Positions 1 to 10,445 of a stretch of 64,000 nt of DNA are shown piece by piece (within the stretch, counting starts at the first letter, position 1; the number at the start of each line of letters is the position of its first letter). The notes beneath the pieces are model-generated. The model searched no databases. It was given only the letters and a program-made list of their open reading frames with translations, and was not told where the DNA came from. A program made the translations under genes and the position numbers. Source of the DNA: Heligmosomoides polygyrus polygyrus (taxonomy: Eukaryota; Nematoda; Chromadorea; Rhabditida; Heligmosomidae); NCBI GenBank assembly GCA_947396885.1, contig OX377206.1:49893631-49957630 (forward strand), written 5' to 3'.

Positions 1-1
1 G

Positions 2-43
2 TTGAGCGGTGTCGGTAACACGTATTCTGAACCCGGACGCGTA
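2..43 (+). repeat. Type A 42-bp module (reference copy)
   Basis: Starts TTGAGCGGTGTCGG and ends GACGCGTA. In the plus frame it reads LSGVGNTYSEPGRV, with Glu (GAA) as codon 10. The A' subtype has GGCAACACG instead of GGTAACACG and normally follows the E subtype with AGAGCAGG, so the two variants travel together. Six CpG lie in 42 bp. Confidence 0.97.
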
Positions 44-85
44 TTCATCGAAATTGGTGACACCTATTCTTAACCCGGGCGGCAG
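44..85 (+). repeat. Type B 42-bp module (reference copy)
   Basis: Starts TTCATCGAAATTGG and ends CCCGGGCGGCAG, carrying a SmaI-type CCCGGG palindrome. The plus frame reads FIEIGDTYS-stop-PGRQ: codon 10 is TAA where A, D and F have GAA or GAG. Variants lose CCCGGG (CCCTGG in 377-bp units) or gain CTGCAG. Confidence 0.97.
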
Positions 86-127
86 TTGAACGACGACGTT
101 GACATCTCTTCTTAAACCGGACCTCTG
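86..127 (+). repeat. Type C 42-bp module (reference copy)
   Basis: Starts TTGAACGACGACGTTGAC and ends CCGGACCTCTG. Codon 10 of the plus frame is TAA. This is the most variable module and the best lineage marker: subtypes include GACGAGGTTGCC, GACGACGTTGCC, TTGCACGATGACG (always after a short G, also seen after some B), and the boundary form with TAAACTGG that precedes nearly every marker D module. Confidence 0.97.
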
Positions 128-169
128 TTGAGCTTCATCCGTGGCATCTCTTCTGAACATGGACGCCCT
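128..169 (+). repeat. Type D 42-bp module (reference copy)
   Basis: Starts TTGAGCTTCATCCGTGG and ends GAACATGGACGCCCT; the plus frame reads LSFIRGISSEHGRP. Subtypes: GAATATGG (third pentamer), TTGAACCTCATCCGCGG (opens most tetramers), TAAACACGG, and the 41-bp marker with GAACAGGACG. D is the branch point: what follows is E (pentamer) or F (tetramer). Confidence 0.97.
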
Positions 170-211
170 TTGCGCGACATCTGTGACATGACCTCCAGAC
201 CAGGACATCTG
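170..211 (+). repeat. Type E 42-bp module (reference copy)
   Basis: Starts TTGCGCGACATCTGTGAC and ends GGACATCTG. The plus frame reads LRDICDMTSRPGHL. It shares its first 16 bases with type F, so D-E and D-F junctions are interchangeable by recombination within that stretch. Confidence 0.97.
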
Positions 212-589
212 TTGAGCGGTGTCGGTAACACGTATTCTGAACCCGGACGCGTATACATCGAAATTGGTGACACCTATTCTTAACCCGGGCGGCAGTTGAA
301 TGACGAGGTTGCCATGTCTTCTTAAACCGGACCTCTGTTGAGCTTTATCCGTGGCATCTCTTCTGAATATGGACGCCCTTTGCGCGACATCTGTGACATG
401 ACCTCCAGAGCAGGACATCTGTTGAGCGGTGTCGGCAACACGTATTCTGAACCCGGACGCGTATTCATCGAAATTGGTGACACCTATTCTTAACCCGGGC
501 GGCAGTTGAATGACGACGTTGACATGTCTTCTTAAACCGGACCTCTGTTGAACCTCATCCGCGGCATCTCTTCTGAACACGAACGCTCT

Positions 590-631
590 CTGCGCGACAT
601 CTGTGGCCTGTTCTCGGAGCCGGGATGCCTG
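590..631 (+). repeat. Type F 42-bp module (reference copy)
   Basis: Starts TTGCGCGACATCTGTGGC and continues CTGTTCTCGGAGCC; this copy ends GGGATGCCTG, others GGATGGCTG or GGATGCTTG. The plus frame reads LRDICGLFSEPGxL. It occurs only after D and before G, inside tetramers. Confidence 0.96.
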
Positions 632-673
632 TTGAACGAAATTGGTGACACCTCTTCTAAAGCCGGGCGGCAG
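632..673 (+). repeat. Type G 42-bp module (reference copy)
   Basis: Starts TTGAACGAAATTGG; it looks like B at its centre and end (GGTGACACC, GGGCGGCAG) but codon 10 is AAA. The short subtype has GAACCGGGC instead of GAACCCGGGC and is 41 bp. This copy carries TAAAGCCGGG (C to G at 662), shared only with units at 12794 and 21474. Confidence 0.96.
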
Positions 674-715
674 TTGAACGACGACGTTGACATGTCTTCT
701 TAAACTGGACCTCTG

Positions 716-756
716 TTCAGCTTCATCCGTGGCATCTCTTCTGAACAGGACGCCCT
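716..756 (+). repeat. 41-bp marker D module (unit boundary)
   Basis: Starts TTCAGCTTCATCC and reads GAACAGGACG where full modules read GAACATGGACG, a one-base loss. It follows a C with TAAACTGG and opens most higher-order units, so it is used here as unit start. The missing base shifts every reading frame by -1 at each unit. Confidence 0.95.
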
Positions 757-1092
757 TTGCGCGACATCTGTGACATGACCTCCAGACCAGGACATCTGTT
801 GAGCGGTGTCGGTAACACGTATTCTGAACCCGGACGCGTATTCATCGAAATTGGTGACACCTATTCTTAACCCTGGCGGCAGTTGAATGACGACGTTGAC
901 ATGTCTTCTTAAACCGGACCTCTGTTGAACCTCATCCGCGGCATCTCTTCTGAACACGAACGCTCTTTGCGCGACATCTGTGGCCTGTTCTCGGAGCCCG
1001 GATGGCTGTTGAACGAAATTGGTGACACCTCTTCTAAACCCGGGCGGCAGTTGAACGACGACGTTGACATGTCTTCTTAAACTGGACCTCTG
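716..1092. repeat. Higher-order unit PT, 377 bp
   Basis: One pentamer and one tetramer, one base short from the marker D. The B module carries CCCTGG at about 871 instead of CCCGGG, a mark shared by all five 377-bp units. Confidence 0.93.
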
Positions 1093-1889
1093 TTCAGCTT
1101 CATCCGTGGCATCTCTTCTGAACAGGACGCCCTTTGCGCGACATCTGTGACATGACCTCCAGACCAGGACATCTGTTGAGCGGTGTCGGTAACACGTATT
1201 CTGAACCCGGACGCGTATTCATCGAAATTGGTGACACCTATTCTTAACCCGGGCGGCAGTTGAACGACGACGTTGACATCTCTTCTTAAACCGGACCTCT
1301 GTTGAGCTTCATCCGTGGCATCTCTTCTGAACATGGACGCCCTTTGCGCGACATCTGTGACATGACCTCCAGACCAGGACATCTGTTGAGCGGTGTCGGT
1401 AACACGTATTCTGAACCCGGACGCGTATTCATCGAAATTGGTGACACCTATTCTTAACCCGGGCGGCAGTTGAATGACGAGGTTGCCATGTCTTCTTAAA
1501 CCGGACCTCTGTTGAGCTTTATCCGTGGCATCTCTTCTGAATATGGACGCCCTTTGCGCGACATCTGTGACATGACCTCCAGAGCAGGACATCTGTTGAG
1601 CGGTGTCGGCAACACGTATTCTGAACCCGGACGCGTATTCATCGAAATTGGTGACACCTATTCTTAACCCGGGCGGCAGTTGAACGACGACGTTGACATC
1701 TCTTCTTAAACCGGACCTCTGTTGAACCTCATCCGCGGCATCTCTTCTGAACACGAACGCTCTTTGCGCGACATCTGTGGCCTGTTCTCGGAGCCCGGAT
1801 GGCTGTTGAACGAAATTGGTGACACCTCTTCTAAACCCGGGCGGCAGTTGAACGACGACGTTGACATGTCTTCTTAAACTGGACCTCTG
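1093..1889. repeat. Higher-order unit PPPT, 797 bp
   Basis: Canonical three-pentamer unit; the last pentamer closes with the ACATCTC form of C. Equivalent to the unit at 13968 (offset 12,875). Confidence 0.94.
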
Positions 1890-2686
1890 TTCAGCTTCAT
1901 CCGTGGCATCTCTTCTGAACAGGACGCCCTTTGCGCGACATCTGTGACATGACCTCCAGACCAGGACATCTGTTGAGCGGTGTCGGTAACACGTATTCTG
2001 AACCCGGACGCGTATTCATCGAAATTGGTGACACCTATTCTTAACCCGGGCGGCAGTTGAACGACGACGTTGACATCTCTTCTTAAACCGGACCTCTGTT
2101 GAGCTTCATCCGTGGCATCTCTTCTGAACATGGACGCCCTTTGCGCGACATCTGTGACATGACCTCCAGACCAGGACATCTGTTGAGCGGTGTCGGTAAC
2201 ACGTATTCTGAACCCGGACGCGTATTCATCGAAATTGGTGACACCTATTCTTAACCCGGGCGGCAGTTGAATGACGAGGTTGCCATGTCTTCTTAAACCG
2301 GACCTCTGTTGAGCTTTATCCGTGGCATCTCTTCTGAATATGGACGCCCTTTGCGCGACATCTGTGACATGACCTCCAGAGCAGGACATCTGTTGAGCGG
2401 TGTCGGCAACACGTATTCTGAACCCGGACGCGTATTCATCGAAATTGGTGACACCTATTCTTAACCCGGGCGGCAGTTGAATGACGACGTTGACATGTCT
2501 TCTTAAACCGGACCTCTGTTGAACCTCATCCGCGGCATCTCTTCTGAACACGAACGCTCTCTGCGCGACATCTGTGGCCTGTTCTCGGAGCCCGGATGGC
2601 TGTTGAACGAAATTGGTGACACCTCTTCTAAACCCGGGCGGCAGTTGAACGACGACGTTGACATGTCTTCTTAAACTGGACCTCTG
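1890..2686. repeat. Higher-order unit PPPT, 797 bp
   Basis: Differs from its left neighbour in the third pentamer, which ends with TTGAATGACGACG C and ACATGTC. The same form is at 14765 (offset 12,875). Confidence 0.94.
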
Positions 2687-3860
2687 TTCAGCTTCATCCG
2701 TGGCATCTCTTCTGAACAGGACGCCCTTTGCGCGACATCTGTGACATGACCTCCAGACCAGGACATCTGTTGAGCGGTGTCGGTAACACGTATTCTGAAC
2801 CCGGACGCGTATTCATCGAAATTGGTGACACCTATTCTTAACCCGGGCTGCAGTTGAACGACGACGTTGACATCTCTTCTTAAACCGGACCTCTGTTGAG
2901 CTTCATCCGTGGCATCTCTTCTGAACATGGACGCCCTTTGCGCGACATCTGTGACATGACCTCCAGACCAGGACATCTGTTGAGCGGTGTCGGTAACACG
3001 TATTCTGAACCCGGACGCGTATTCATCGAAATTGGTGACACCTATTCTTAACCCGGGCGGCAGTTGAATGACGAGGTTGCCATGTCTTCTTAAACCGGAC
3101 CTCTGTTGAGCTTTATGCGTGGCATCTCTTCTGAATATGGACGCCCTTTGCGCGACATCTGTGACATGACCTCCAGAGCAGGACATCTGTTGAGCGGTGT
3201 CGGCAACACGTATTCTGAACCCGGACGCGTATTCATCGAAATTGGTGACACCTATTCTTAACCCGGGCGGCAGTTGAACGACGACGTTGACATCTCTTCT
3301 TAAACCGGACCTCTGTTGAACCTCATCCGTGGCATCTCTTCTAAACACGGACGCCCTTTGCGCGACATCTGTGGCCTGTTCTCGGAGCCGGGATGCCTGT
3401 TGAACGAAATTGGTGACACCTCTTCTGAACCGGGCGGCAGTTGCACGATGACGTTGACATGTCTTCTTAAACCGGACCTCTGTTGAACCTCATCCGCGGC
3501 ATCTCTTCTGAACACGAACGCCCTTTGCGCGACATCTGTGACATGACCTCCAGACCAGGACATCTGTTGAGCGGTGTCGGTAACACGTATTCTGAACCCG
3601 GACGCGTATTCATCGAAATTGGTGACACCTATTCTTAACCCGGGCGGCAGTTGAATGACGACGTTGACATGTCTTCTTAAACCGGACCTCTGTTGAACCT
3701 CATCCGCGGCATCTCTTCTAAACACGAACGCTCTTTGCGCGACATCTGTGGCCTGTTCTCGGAGCCCGGATGGCTGTTGAACGAAATTGGTGACACCTCT
3801 TCTAAACCCGGGCGGCAGTTGAACGACGACGTTGACATGTCTTCTTAAACTGGACCTCTG
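2687..3860. repeat. Higher-order unit PPPtPT, 1174 bp
   Basis: 28 modules, two of them short (marker D and G at 3400). CTGCAG (PstI) at 2848 replaces the GGCGGCAG end of the first B; the third pentamer D has TTTATGCG near 3113. Matches 15562 with both marks. Confidence 0.94.
3400..3440 (+). repeat. 41-bp short G module (first copy)
   Basis: Reads GAACCGGGCGGCAG where full G has one more C. It is followed by the C subtype TTGCACGATGACG and usually preceded by a D with TAAACACGG and an F ending GGGATGCCTG. It defines the t form of the tetramer and gives a second source of frame shift. Confidence 0.93.
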
Positions 3861-6251
3861 TTCAGCTTCATCCGTGGCATCTCTTCTGAACAGGACGCCC
3901 TTTGCGCGACATCTGTGACATGACCTCCAGACCAGGACATCTGTTGAGAGGTGTCGGTAACACGTATTCTGAACCCGGACGCGTATTCATCGAAATTGGT
4001 GACACCTATTCTTAACCCGGGCGGCAGTTGAACGACGACGTTGACATCTCTTCTTAAACCGGACCTCTGTTGAGCTTCATCCGTGGCATCTCTTCTGAAC
4101 ATGGACGCCCTTTGCGCGACATCTGTGACATGACCTCCAGACCAGGACATCTGTTGAGCGGTGTCGGTAACACGTATTCTGAACCCGGACGCGTATTCAT
4201 CGAAATTGGTGACACCTATTCTTAACCCGGGCGGCAGTTGAATGACGACGTTGCCATGTCTTCTTAAACCGGACCTCTGTTGAGCTTTATCCGTGGCATC
4301 TCTTCTGAATATGGACGCCCTTTGCGCGACATCTGTGACATGACCTCCAGAGCAGGACATCTGTTGAGCGGTGTCGGCAACACGTATTCTGAACCCGGAC
4401 GCGTATTCATCGAAATTGGTGACACCTATTCTTAACCCGGGCGGCAGTTGAACGACGACGTTGACATCTCTTCTTAAACCGGACCTCTGTTGAACCTCAT
4501 CCGTGGCATCTCTTCTAAACACGGACGCCCTTTGCGCGACATCTGTGGCCTGTTCTCGGAGCCGGGATGCCTGTTGAACGAAATTGGTGACACCTCTTCT
4601 GAACCGGGCGGCAGTTGCACGATGACGTTGACATGTCTTCTTAAACCGGACCTCTGTTGAACCTCATCCGCGGCATCTCTTCTGAACACGAACGCCCTTT
4701 GCGCGACATCTGTGACATGACCTCCAGACCAGGACATCTGTTGAGCGGTGTCGGTAACACGTATTCTGAACCCGGACGCGTATTCATCGAAATTGGTGAC
4801 ACCTATTCTTAACCCGGGCGGCAGTTGAACGACGACGTTGACATCTCTTCTTAAACCGGACCTCTGTTGAGCTTCATCCGTGGCATCTCTTCTGAACATG
4901 GACGCCCTTTGCGCGACATCTGTGACATGACCTCCAGACCAGGACATCTGTTGAGCGGTGTCGGTAACACGTATTCTGAACCCGGACGCGTATTCATCGA
5001 AATTGGTGACACCTATTCTTAACCCGGGCGGCAGTTGAATGACGAGGTTGCCATGTCTTCTTAAACCGGACCTCTGTTGAGCTTTATCCGTGGCATCTCT
5101 TCTGAATATGGACGCCCTTTGCGCGACATCTGTGACATGACCTCCAGAGCAGGACATCTGTTGAGCGGTGTCGGCAACACGTATTCTGAACCCGGACGCG
5201 TATTCATCGAAATTGGTGACACCTATTCTTAACCCGGGCTGCAGTTGAACGACGACGTTGACATCTCTTCTTAAACCGGACCTCTGTTGAGCTTCATCCG
5301 TGGCATCTCTTCTGAACATGGACGCCCTTTGCGCGACATCTGTGACATGACCTCCAGACCAGGACATCTGTTGAGCGGTGTCGGTAACACGTATTCTGAA
5401 CCCGGACGCGTATTCATCGAAATTGGTGACACCTATTCTTAACCCGGGCGGCAGTTGAATGACGAGGTTGCCATGTCTTCTTAAACCGGACCTCTGTTGA
5501 GCTTTATGCGTGGCATCTCTTCTGAATATGGACGCCCTTTGCGCGACATCTGTGACATGACCTCCAGAGCAGGACATCTGTTGAGCGGTGTCGGCAACAC
5601 GTATTCTGAACCCGGACGCGTATTCATCGAAATTGGTGACACCTATTCTTAACCCGGGCGGCAGTTGAACGACGACGTTGACATCTCTTCTTAAACCGGA
5701 CCTCTGTTGAACCTCATCCGTGGCATCTCTTCTAAACACGGACGCCCTTTGCGCGACATCTGTGGCCTGTTCTCGGAGCCGGGATGCCTGTTGAACGAAA
5801 TTGGTGACACCTCTTCTGAACCGGGCGGCAGTTGCACGATGACGTTGACATGTCTTCTTAAACCGGACCTCTGTTGAACCTCATCCGCGGCATCTCTTCT
5901 GAACACGAACGCCCTTTGCGCGACATCTGTGACATGACCTCCAGACCAGGACATCTGTTGAGCGGTGTCGGTAACACGTATTCTGAACCCGGACGCGTAT
6001 TCATCGAAATTGGTGACACCTATTCTTAACCCGGGCGGCAGTTGAATGACGACGTTGACATGTCTTCTTAAACCGGACCTCTGTTGAACCTCATCCGCGG
6101 CATCTCTTCTAAACACGAACGCTCTTTGCGCGACATCTGTGGCCTGTTCTCGGAGCCCGGATGGCTGTTGAACGAAATTGGTGACACCTCTTCTAAACCC
6201 GGGCGGCAGTTGAACGACGACGTTGACATGTCTTCTTAAACTGGACCTCTG
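3861..6251. repeat. Higher-order unit PPPtPPPPPtPT, 2391 bp
   Basis: 57 modules, three short. The A after the marker D reads TTGAGAGGTG (C to A at 3949), a lineage mark. CTGCAG recurs at 5239 in the third pentamer after the first t. Length is exactly 3 x 797, and the content reflects a 2,391-bp tandem duplication that began near 2.8 kb. Confidence 0.9.
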
Positions 6252-7844
6252 TTCAGCTTCATCCGTGGCATCTCTTCTGAACAGGACGCCCTTTGCGCGA
6301 CATCTGTGACATGACCTCCAGACCAGGACATCTGTTGAGAGGTGTCGGTAACACGTATTCTGAACCCGGACGCGTATTCATCGAAATTGGTGACACCTAT
6401 TCTTAACCCGGGCGGCAGTTGAACGACGACGTTGACATCTCTTCTTAAACCGGACCTCTGTTGAGCTTCATCCGTGGCATCTCTTCTGAACATGGACGCC
6501 CTTTGCGCGACATCTGTGACATGACCTCCAGACCAGGACATCTGTTGAGCGGTGTCGGTAACACGTATTCTGAACCCGGACGCGTATTCATCGAAATTGG
6601 TGACACCTATTCTTAACCCGGGCGGCAGTTGAATGACGACGTTGCCATGTCTTCTTAAACCGGACCTCTGTTGAGCTTTATCCGTGGCATCTCTTCTGAA
6701 TATGGACGCCCTTTGCGCGACATCTGTGACATGACCTCCAGAGCAGGACATCTGTTGAGCGGTGTCGGCAACACGTATTCTGAACCCGGACGCGTATTCA
6801 TCGAAATTGGTGACACCTATTCTTAACCCGGGCGGCAGTTGAACGACGACGTTGACATCTCTTCTTAAACCGGACCTCTGTTGAACCTCATCCGTGGCAT
6901 CTCTTCTAAACACGGACGCCCTTTGCGCGACATCTGTGGCCTGTTCTCGGAGCCGGGATGCCTGTTGAACGAAATTGGTGACACCTCTTCTGAACCGGGC
7001 GGCAGTTGCACGATGACGTTGACATGTCTTCTTAAACCGGACCTCTGTTGAACCTCATCCGCGGCATCTCTTCTGAACACGAACGCCCTTTGCGCGACAT
7101 CTGTGACATGACCTCCAGACCAGGACATCTGTTGAGCGGTGTCGGTAACACGTATTCTGAACCCGGACGCGTATTCATCGAAATTGGTGACACCTATTCT
7201 TAACCCGGGCGGCAGTTGAACGACGACGTTGACATCTCTTCTTAAACCGGACCTCTGTTGAGCTTCATCCGTGGCATCTCTTCTGAACATGGACGCCCTT
7301 TGCGCGACATCTGTGACATGACCTCCAGACCAGGACATCTGTTGAGCGGTGTCGGTAACACGTATTCTGAACCCGGACGCGTATTCATCGAAATTGGTGA
7401 CACCTATTCTTAACCCGGGCGGCAGTTGAATGACGAGGTTGCCATGTCTTCTTAAACCGGACCTCTGTTGAGCTTTATCCGTGGCATCTCTTCTGAATAT
7501 GGACGCCCTTTGCGCGACATCTGTGACATGACCTCCAGAGCAGGACATCTGTTGAGCGGTGTCGGCAACACGTATTCTGAACCCGGACGCGTATTCATCG
7601 AAATTGGTGACACCTATTCTTAACCCGGGCGGCAGTTGAACGACGACGTTGACATCTCTTCTTAAACCGGACCTCTTTTGAACCTCATCCGCGGCATCTC
7701 TTCTGAACAGGACGCTCTTTGCGCGACATCTGTGGCCTGTTCTCGGAGCCCGGATGGCTGTTGAACGAAATTGGTGACACCTCTTCTAAACCCGGGCGGC
7801 AGTTGAACGACGACGTTGACATGTCTTCTTAAACTGGACCTCTG
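6252..7844. repeat. Higher-order unit PPPtPPPT, 1593 bp
   Basis: 38 modules, three short: marker D, a short G, and a second 41-bp D at 7678-7718 that opens the final tetramer (GAACAGGACGCTCT). The C before it ends CTCTT, not CTCTG. Matches 16736-18328 at offset 10,484. Confidence 0.92.
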
Positions 7845-8263
7845 TTCAGCTTCATCCGTGGCATCTCTTCTGAACAGGACGCCCTTTGCGCGACATCTGT
7901 GACATGACCTCCAGACCAGGACATCTGTTGAGCGGTGTCGGTAACACGTATTCTGAACCCGGACGCGTATTCATCGAAATTGGTGACACCTATTCTTAAC
8001 CCGGGCGGCAGTTGAACGACGACGTTGACATCTCTTCTTAAACCGGACCTCTGTTGAGCTTCATCCGTGGCATCTCTTCTGAACATGGACGCCCTTTGCG
8101 CGACATCTGTGACATGACCTCCAGACCAGGACATCTGTTGAGCGGTGTCGGTAACACGTATTCTGAACCCGGACGCGTATTCATCGAAATTGGTGACACC
8201 TATTCTTAACCCGGGCGGCAGTTGAATGACGAGGTTGCCATGTCTTCTTAAACTGGACCTCTG
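7845..8263. repeat. Unit PP without a tetramer, 419 bp
   Basis: Two pentamers only. The closing C (8222-8263) is chimeric: it starts as the GACGAGGTTGCC subtype of a second pentamer and ends TAAACTGG like a unit-closing C. The simplest reading is an unequal crossover inside C that skipped the third pentamer and the tetramer. Confidence 0.92.
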
Positions 8264-9060
8264 TTCAGCTTCATCCGTGGCATCTCTTCTGAACAGGACG
8301 CCCTTTGCGCGACATCTGTGACATGACCTCCAGACCAGGACATCTGTTGAGCGGTGTCGGTAACACGTATTCTGAACCCGGACGCGTATTCATCGAAATT
8401 GGTGACACCTATTCTTAACCCGGGCGGCAGTTGAACGACGACGTTGACATCTCTTCTTAAACCGGACCTCTGTTGAGCTTCATCCGTGGCATCTCTTCTG
8501 AACATGGACGCCCTTTGCGCGACATCTGTGACATGACCTCCAGACCAGGATATCTGTTGAGCGGTGTCGGTAACACGTATTCTGAACCCGGACGCGTATT
8601 CATCGAAATTGGTGACACCTATTCTTAACCCGGGCGGCAGTTGAATGACGAGGTTGCCATGTCTTCTTAAACCGGACCTCTGTTGAGCTTTATCCGTGGC
8701 ATCTCTTCTGAATATGGACGCCCTTTGCGCGACATCTGTGACATGACCTCCAGAGCAGGACATCTGTTGAGCGGTGTCGGCAACACGTATTCTGAACCCG
8801 GACGCGTATTCATCGAAATTGGTGACACCTATTCTTAACCCGGGCGGCAGTTGAACGACGACGTTGACATCTCTTCTTAAACCGGACCTCTTTTGAACCT
8901 CATCCGCGGCATCTCTTCTGAACACGAACGCTCTTTGCGCGACATCTGTGGCCTGTTCTCGGAGCCCGGATGGCTGTTGAACGAAATTGGTGACACCTCT
9001 TCTAAACCCGGGCGGCAGTTGAACGACGACGTTGACATGTCTTCTTAAACTGGACCTCTG
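8264..9060. repeat. Higher-order unit PPPT, 797 bp
   Basis: Canonical layout with CTCTT at the end of the last pentamer. A private C to T change at 8551 creates GATATC (8549-8554), which its relative at 18329 lacks. Confidence 0.93.
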
Positions 9061-10445
9061 TTCAGCTTCATCCGTGGCATCTCTTCTGAACAGGACGCCC
9101 TTTGCGCGACATCTGTGACATGACCTCCAGACCAGGACATCTGTTGAGCGGTGTCGGTAACACGTATTCTGAACCCGGACGCGTATTCATCGAAATTGGT
9201 GACACCTATTCTTAACCCGGGCGGCAGTTGAACGACGACGTTGACATCTCTTCTTAAACCGGACCTCTGTTGAGCTTCATCCGTGGCATCTCTTCTGAAC
9301 ATGGACGCCCTTTGCGCGACATCTGTGACATGACCTCCAGACCAGGACATCTGTTGAGCGGTGTCGGTAACACGTATTCTGAACCCGGACGCGTATTCAT
9401 CGAAATTGGTGACACCTATTCTTAACCCGGGCGGCAGTTGAATGACGAGGTTGCCATGTCTTCTTAAACCGGACCTCTGTTGAGCTTTATCCGTGGCATC
9501 TCTTCTGAATATGGACGCCCTTTGCGCGACATCTGTGACATGACCTCCAGAGCAGGACATCTGTTGAGCGGTGTCGGCAACACGTATTCTGAACCCGGAC
9601 GCGTATTCATCGAAATTGGTGACACCTATTCTTAACCCGGGCGGCAGTTGAACGACGACGTTGACATCTCTTCTTAAACCGGACCTCTTTTGAACCTCAT
9701 CCGCGGCATCTCTTCTGAACACGAACGCTCTTTGCGCGACATCTGTGGCCTGTTCTCGGAGCCCGGATGGCTGTTGAACGAAATTGGTGACACCTCTTCT
9801 AAACCCGGGCGGCAGTTGAACGACGACGTTGACATCTCTTCTTAAACCGGACCTCTGTTGAGCTTCATCCGTGGCATCTCTTCTGAACATGGACGCCCTT
9901 TGCGCGACATCTGTGACATGACCTCCAGACCAGGACATCTGTTGAGCGGTGTCGGTAACACGTATTCTGAACCCGGACGCGTATTCATCGAAATTGGTGA
10001 CACCTATTCTTAACCCGGGCGGCAGTTGAATGACGAGGTTGCCATGTCTTCTTAAACCGGACCTCTGTTGAGCTTTATCCGTGGCATCTCTTCTGAATAT
10101 GGACGCCCTTTGCGCGACATCTGTGACATGACCTCCAGAGCAGGACATCTGTTGAGCGGTGTCGGCAACACGTATTCTGAACCCGGACGCGTATTCATCG
10201 AAATTGGTGACACCTATTCTTAACCCGGGCGGCAGTTGAACGACGACGTTGACATCTCTTCTTAAACCGGACCTCTTTTGAACCTCATCCGCGGCATCTC
10301 TTCTGAACACGAACGCTCTTTGCGCGACATCTGTGGCCTGTTCTCGGAGCCCGGATGGCTGTTGAACGAAATTGGTGACACCTCTTCTAAACCCGGGCGG
10401 CAGTTGAACGACGACGTTGACATGTCTTCTTAAACTGGACCTCTG
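9061..10445. repeat. Higher-order unit PPPTPPT, 1385 bp
   Basis: 33 modules with one short. The inner tetramer closes with the ACATCTC form of C and runs straight into a GAACATGG D, so no boundary module separates the halves; a 588-bp PPT seems inserted or fused in frame. Both tetramers follow CTCTT. Confidence 0.92.

Larger units (their letters stand above)
128..337 (+). repeat. 210-bp pentamer P (D-E-A-B-C), reference copy
   Basis: Five modules in fixed order, 5 x 42 bp. It usually occurs in runs of three that differ in a set order: the first opens with marker D, the second with GAACATGG D, and the third with GAATATGG D plus AGAGCAGG E and GGCAAC A'. Being 70 codons long it leaves reading frame unchanged. 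Its length is also 20 helical turns at 10.5 bp. Confidence 0.95.
1..715. repeat. Left-truncated PPPT unit
   Basis: Position 1 is the last base of an E module; the missing first 82 bases would complete a 797-bp unit. Diagnostic variants are GTATAC at 251-256 and TAAAGCCGGG near 658-667. Both recur together only in the units at 12794 and 21474. Confidence 0.9.
548..715 (+). repeat. 168-bp tetramer T (D-F-G-C), reference copy
   Basis: Four modules in fixed order, 4 x 42 bp. It follows one to five pentamers and normally closes a unit with the TAAACTGG form of C. It can be viewed as a pentamer in which E-A-B is replaced by F-G; the shared start of E and F and the shared core and end of B and G are the likely switch points. 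Confidence 0.95.
1..5238. repeat. Long-range duplicate block, left copy (offset 12,875)
   Basis: Unit order (797) 377-797-797-1174 and its marks recur at 12876-18113: GTATAC, TAAAGCCGGG, CCCTGG, CTGCAG, TTTATGCG and AGAGGTG all sit at the same offset. Homology ends where 5239 has CTGCAG and the partner has GCGGCAG. Confidence 0.88.
2790..7629. repeat. 2,391-bp tandem duplication (two copies)
   Basis: Sequence from about 2.79 to 5.18 kb recurs at about 5.18 to 7.6 kb. Shared marks are CTGCAG at 2848 and 5239, TTTATGCG near 3113 and 5504, and the AGAGGTG A module at 3949 and 6340. The right copy ends where the expected third CTGCAG is absent (about 7630). Confidence 0.85.

Noticed and set aside
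2..43. Internal 21-bp half repeat within the 42-bp module
   Set aside because: TGAAC recurs in some modules near bases 2 and 26, but the halves do not align over their length.
44..85. CENP-B box in the TTCTTAACCCGGGC part of B
   Set aside because: The required TTCG followed at fixed spacing by A and CGGG is not present; resemblance is limited to CGGG.
86..127. Hairpin or operator in AACGACGACGTT of module C
   Set aside because: The stem is only four base pairs and other C subtypes disrupt it; no regulatory context.
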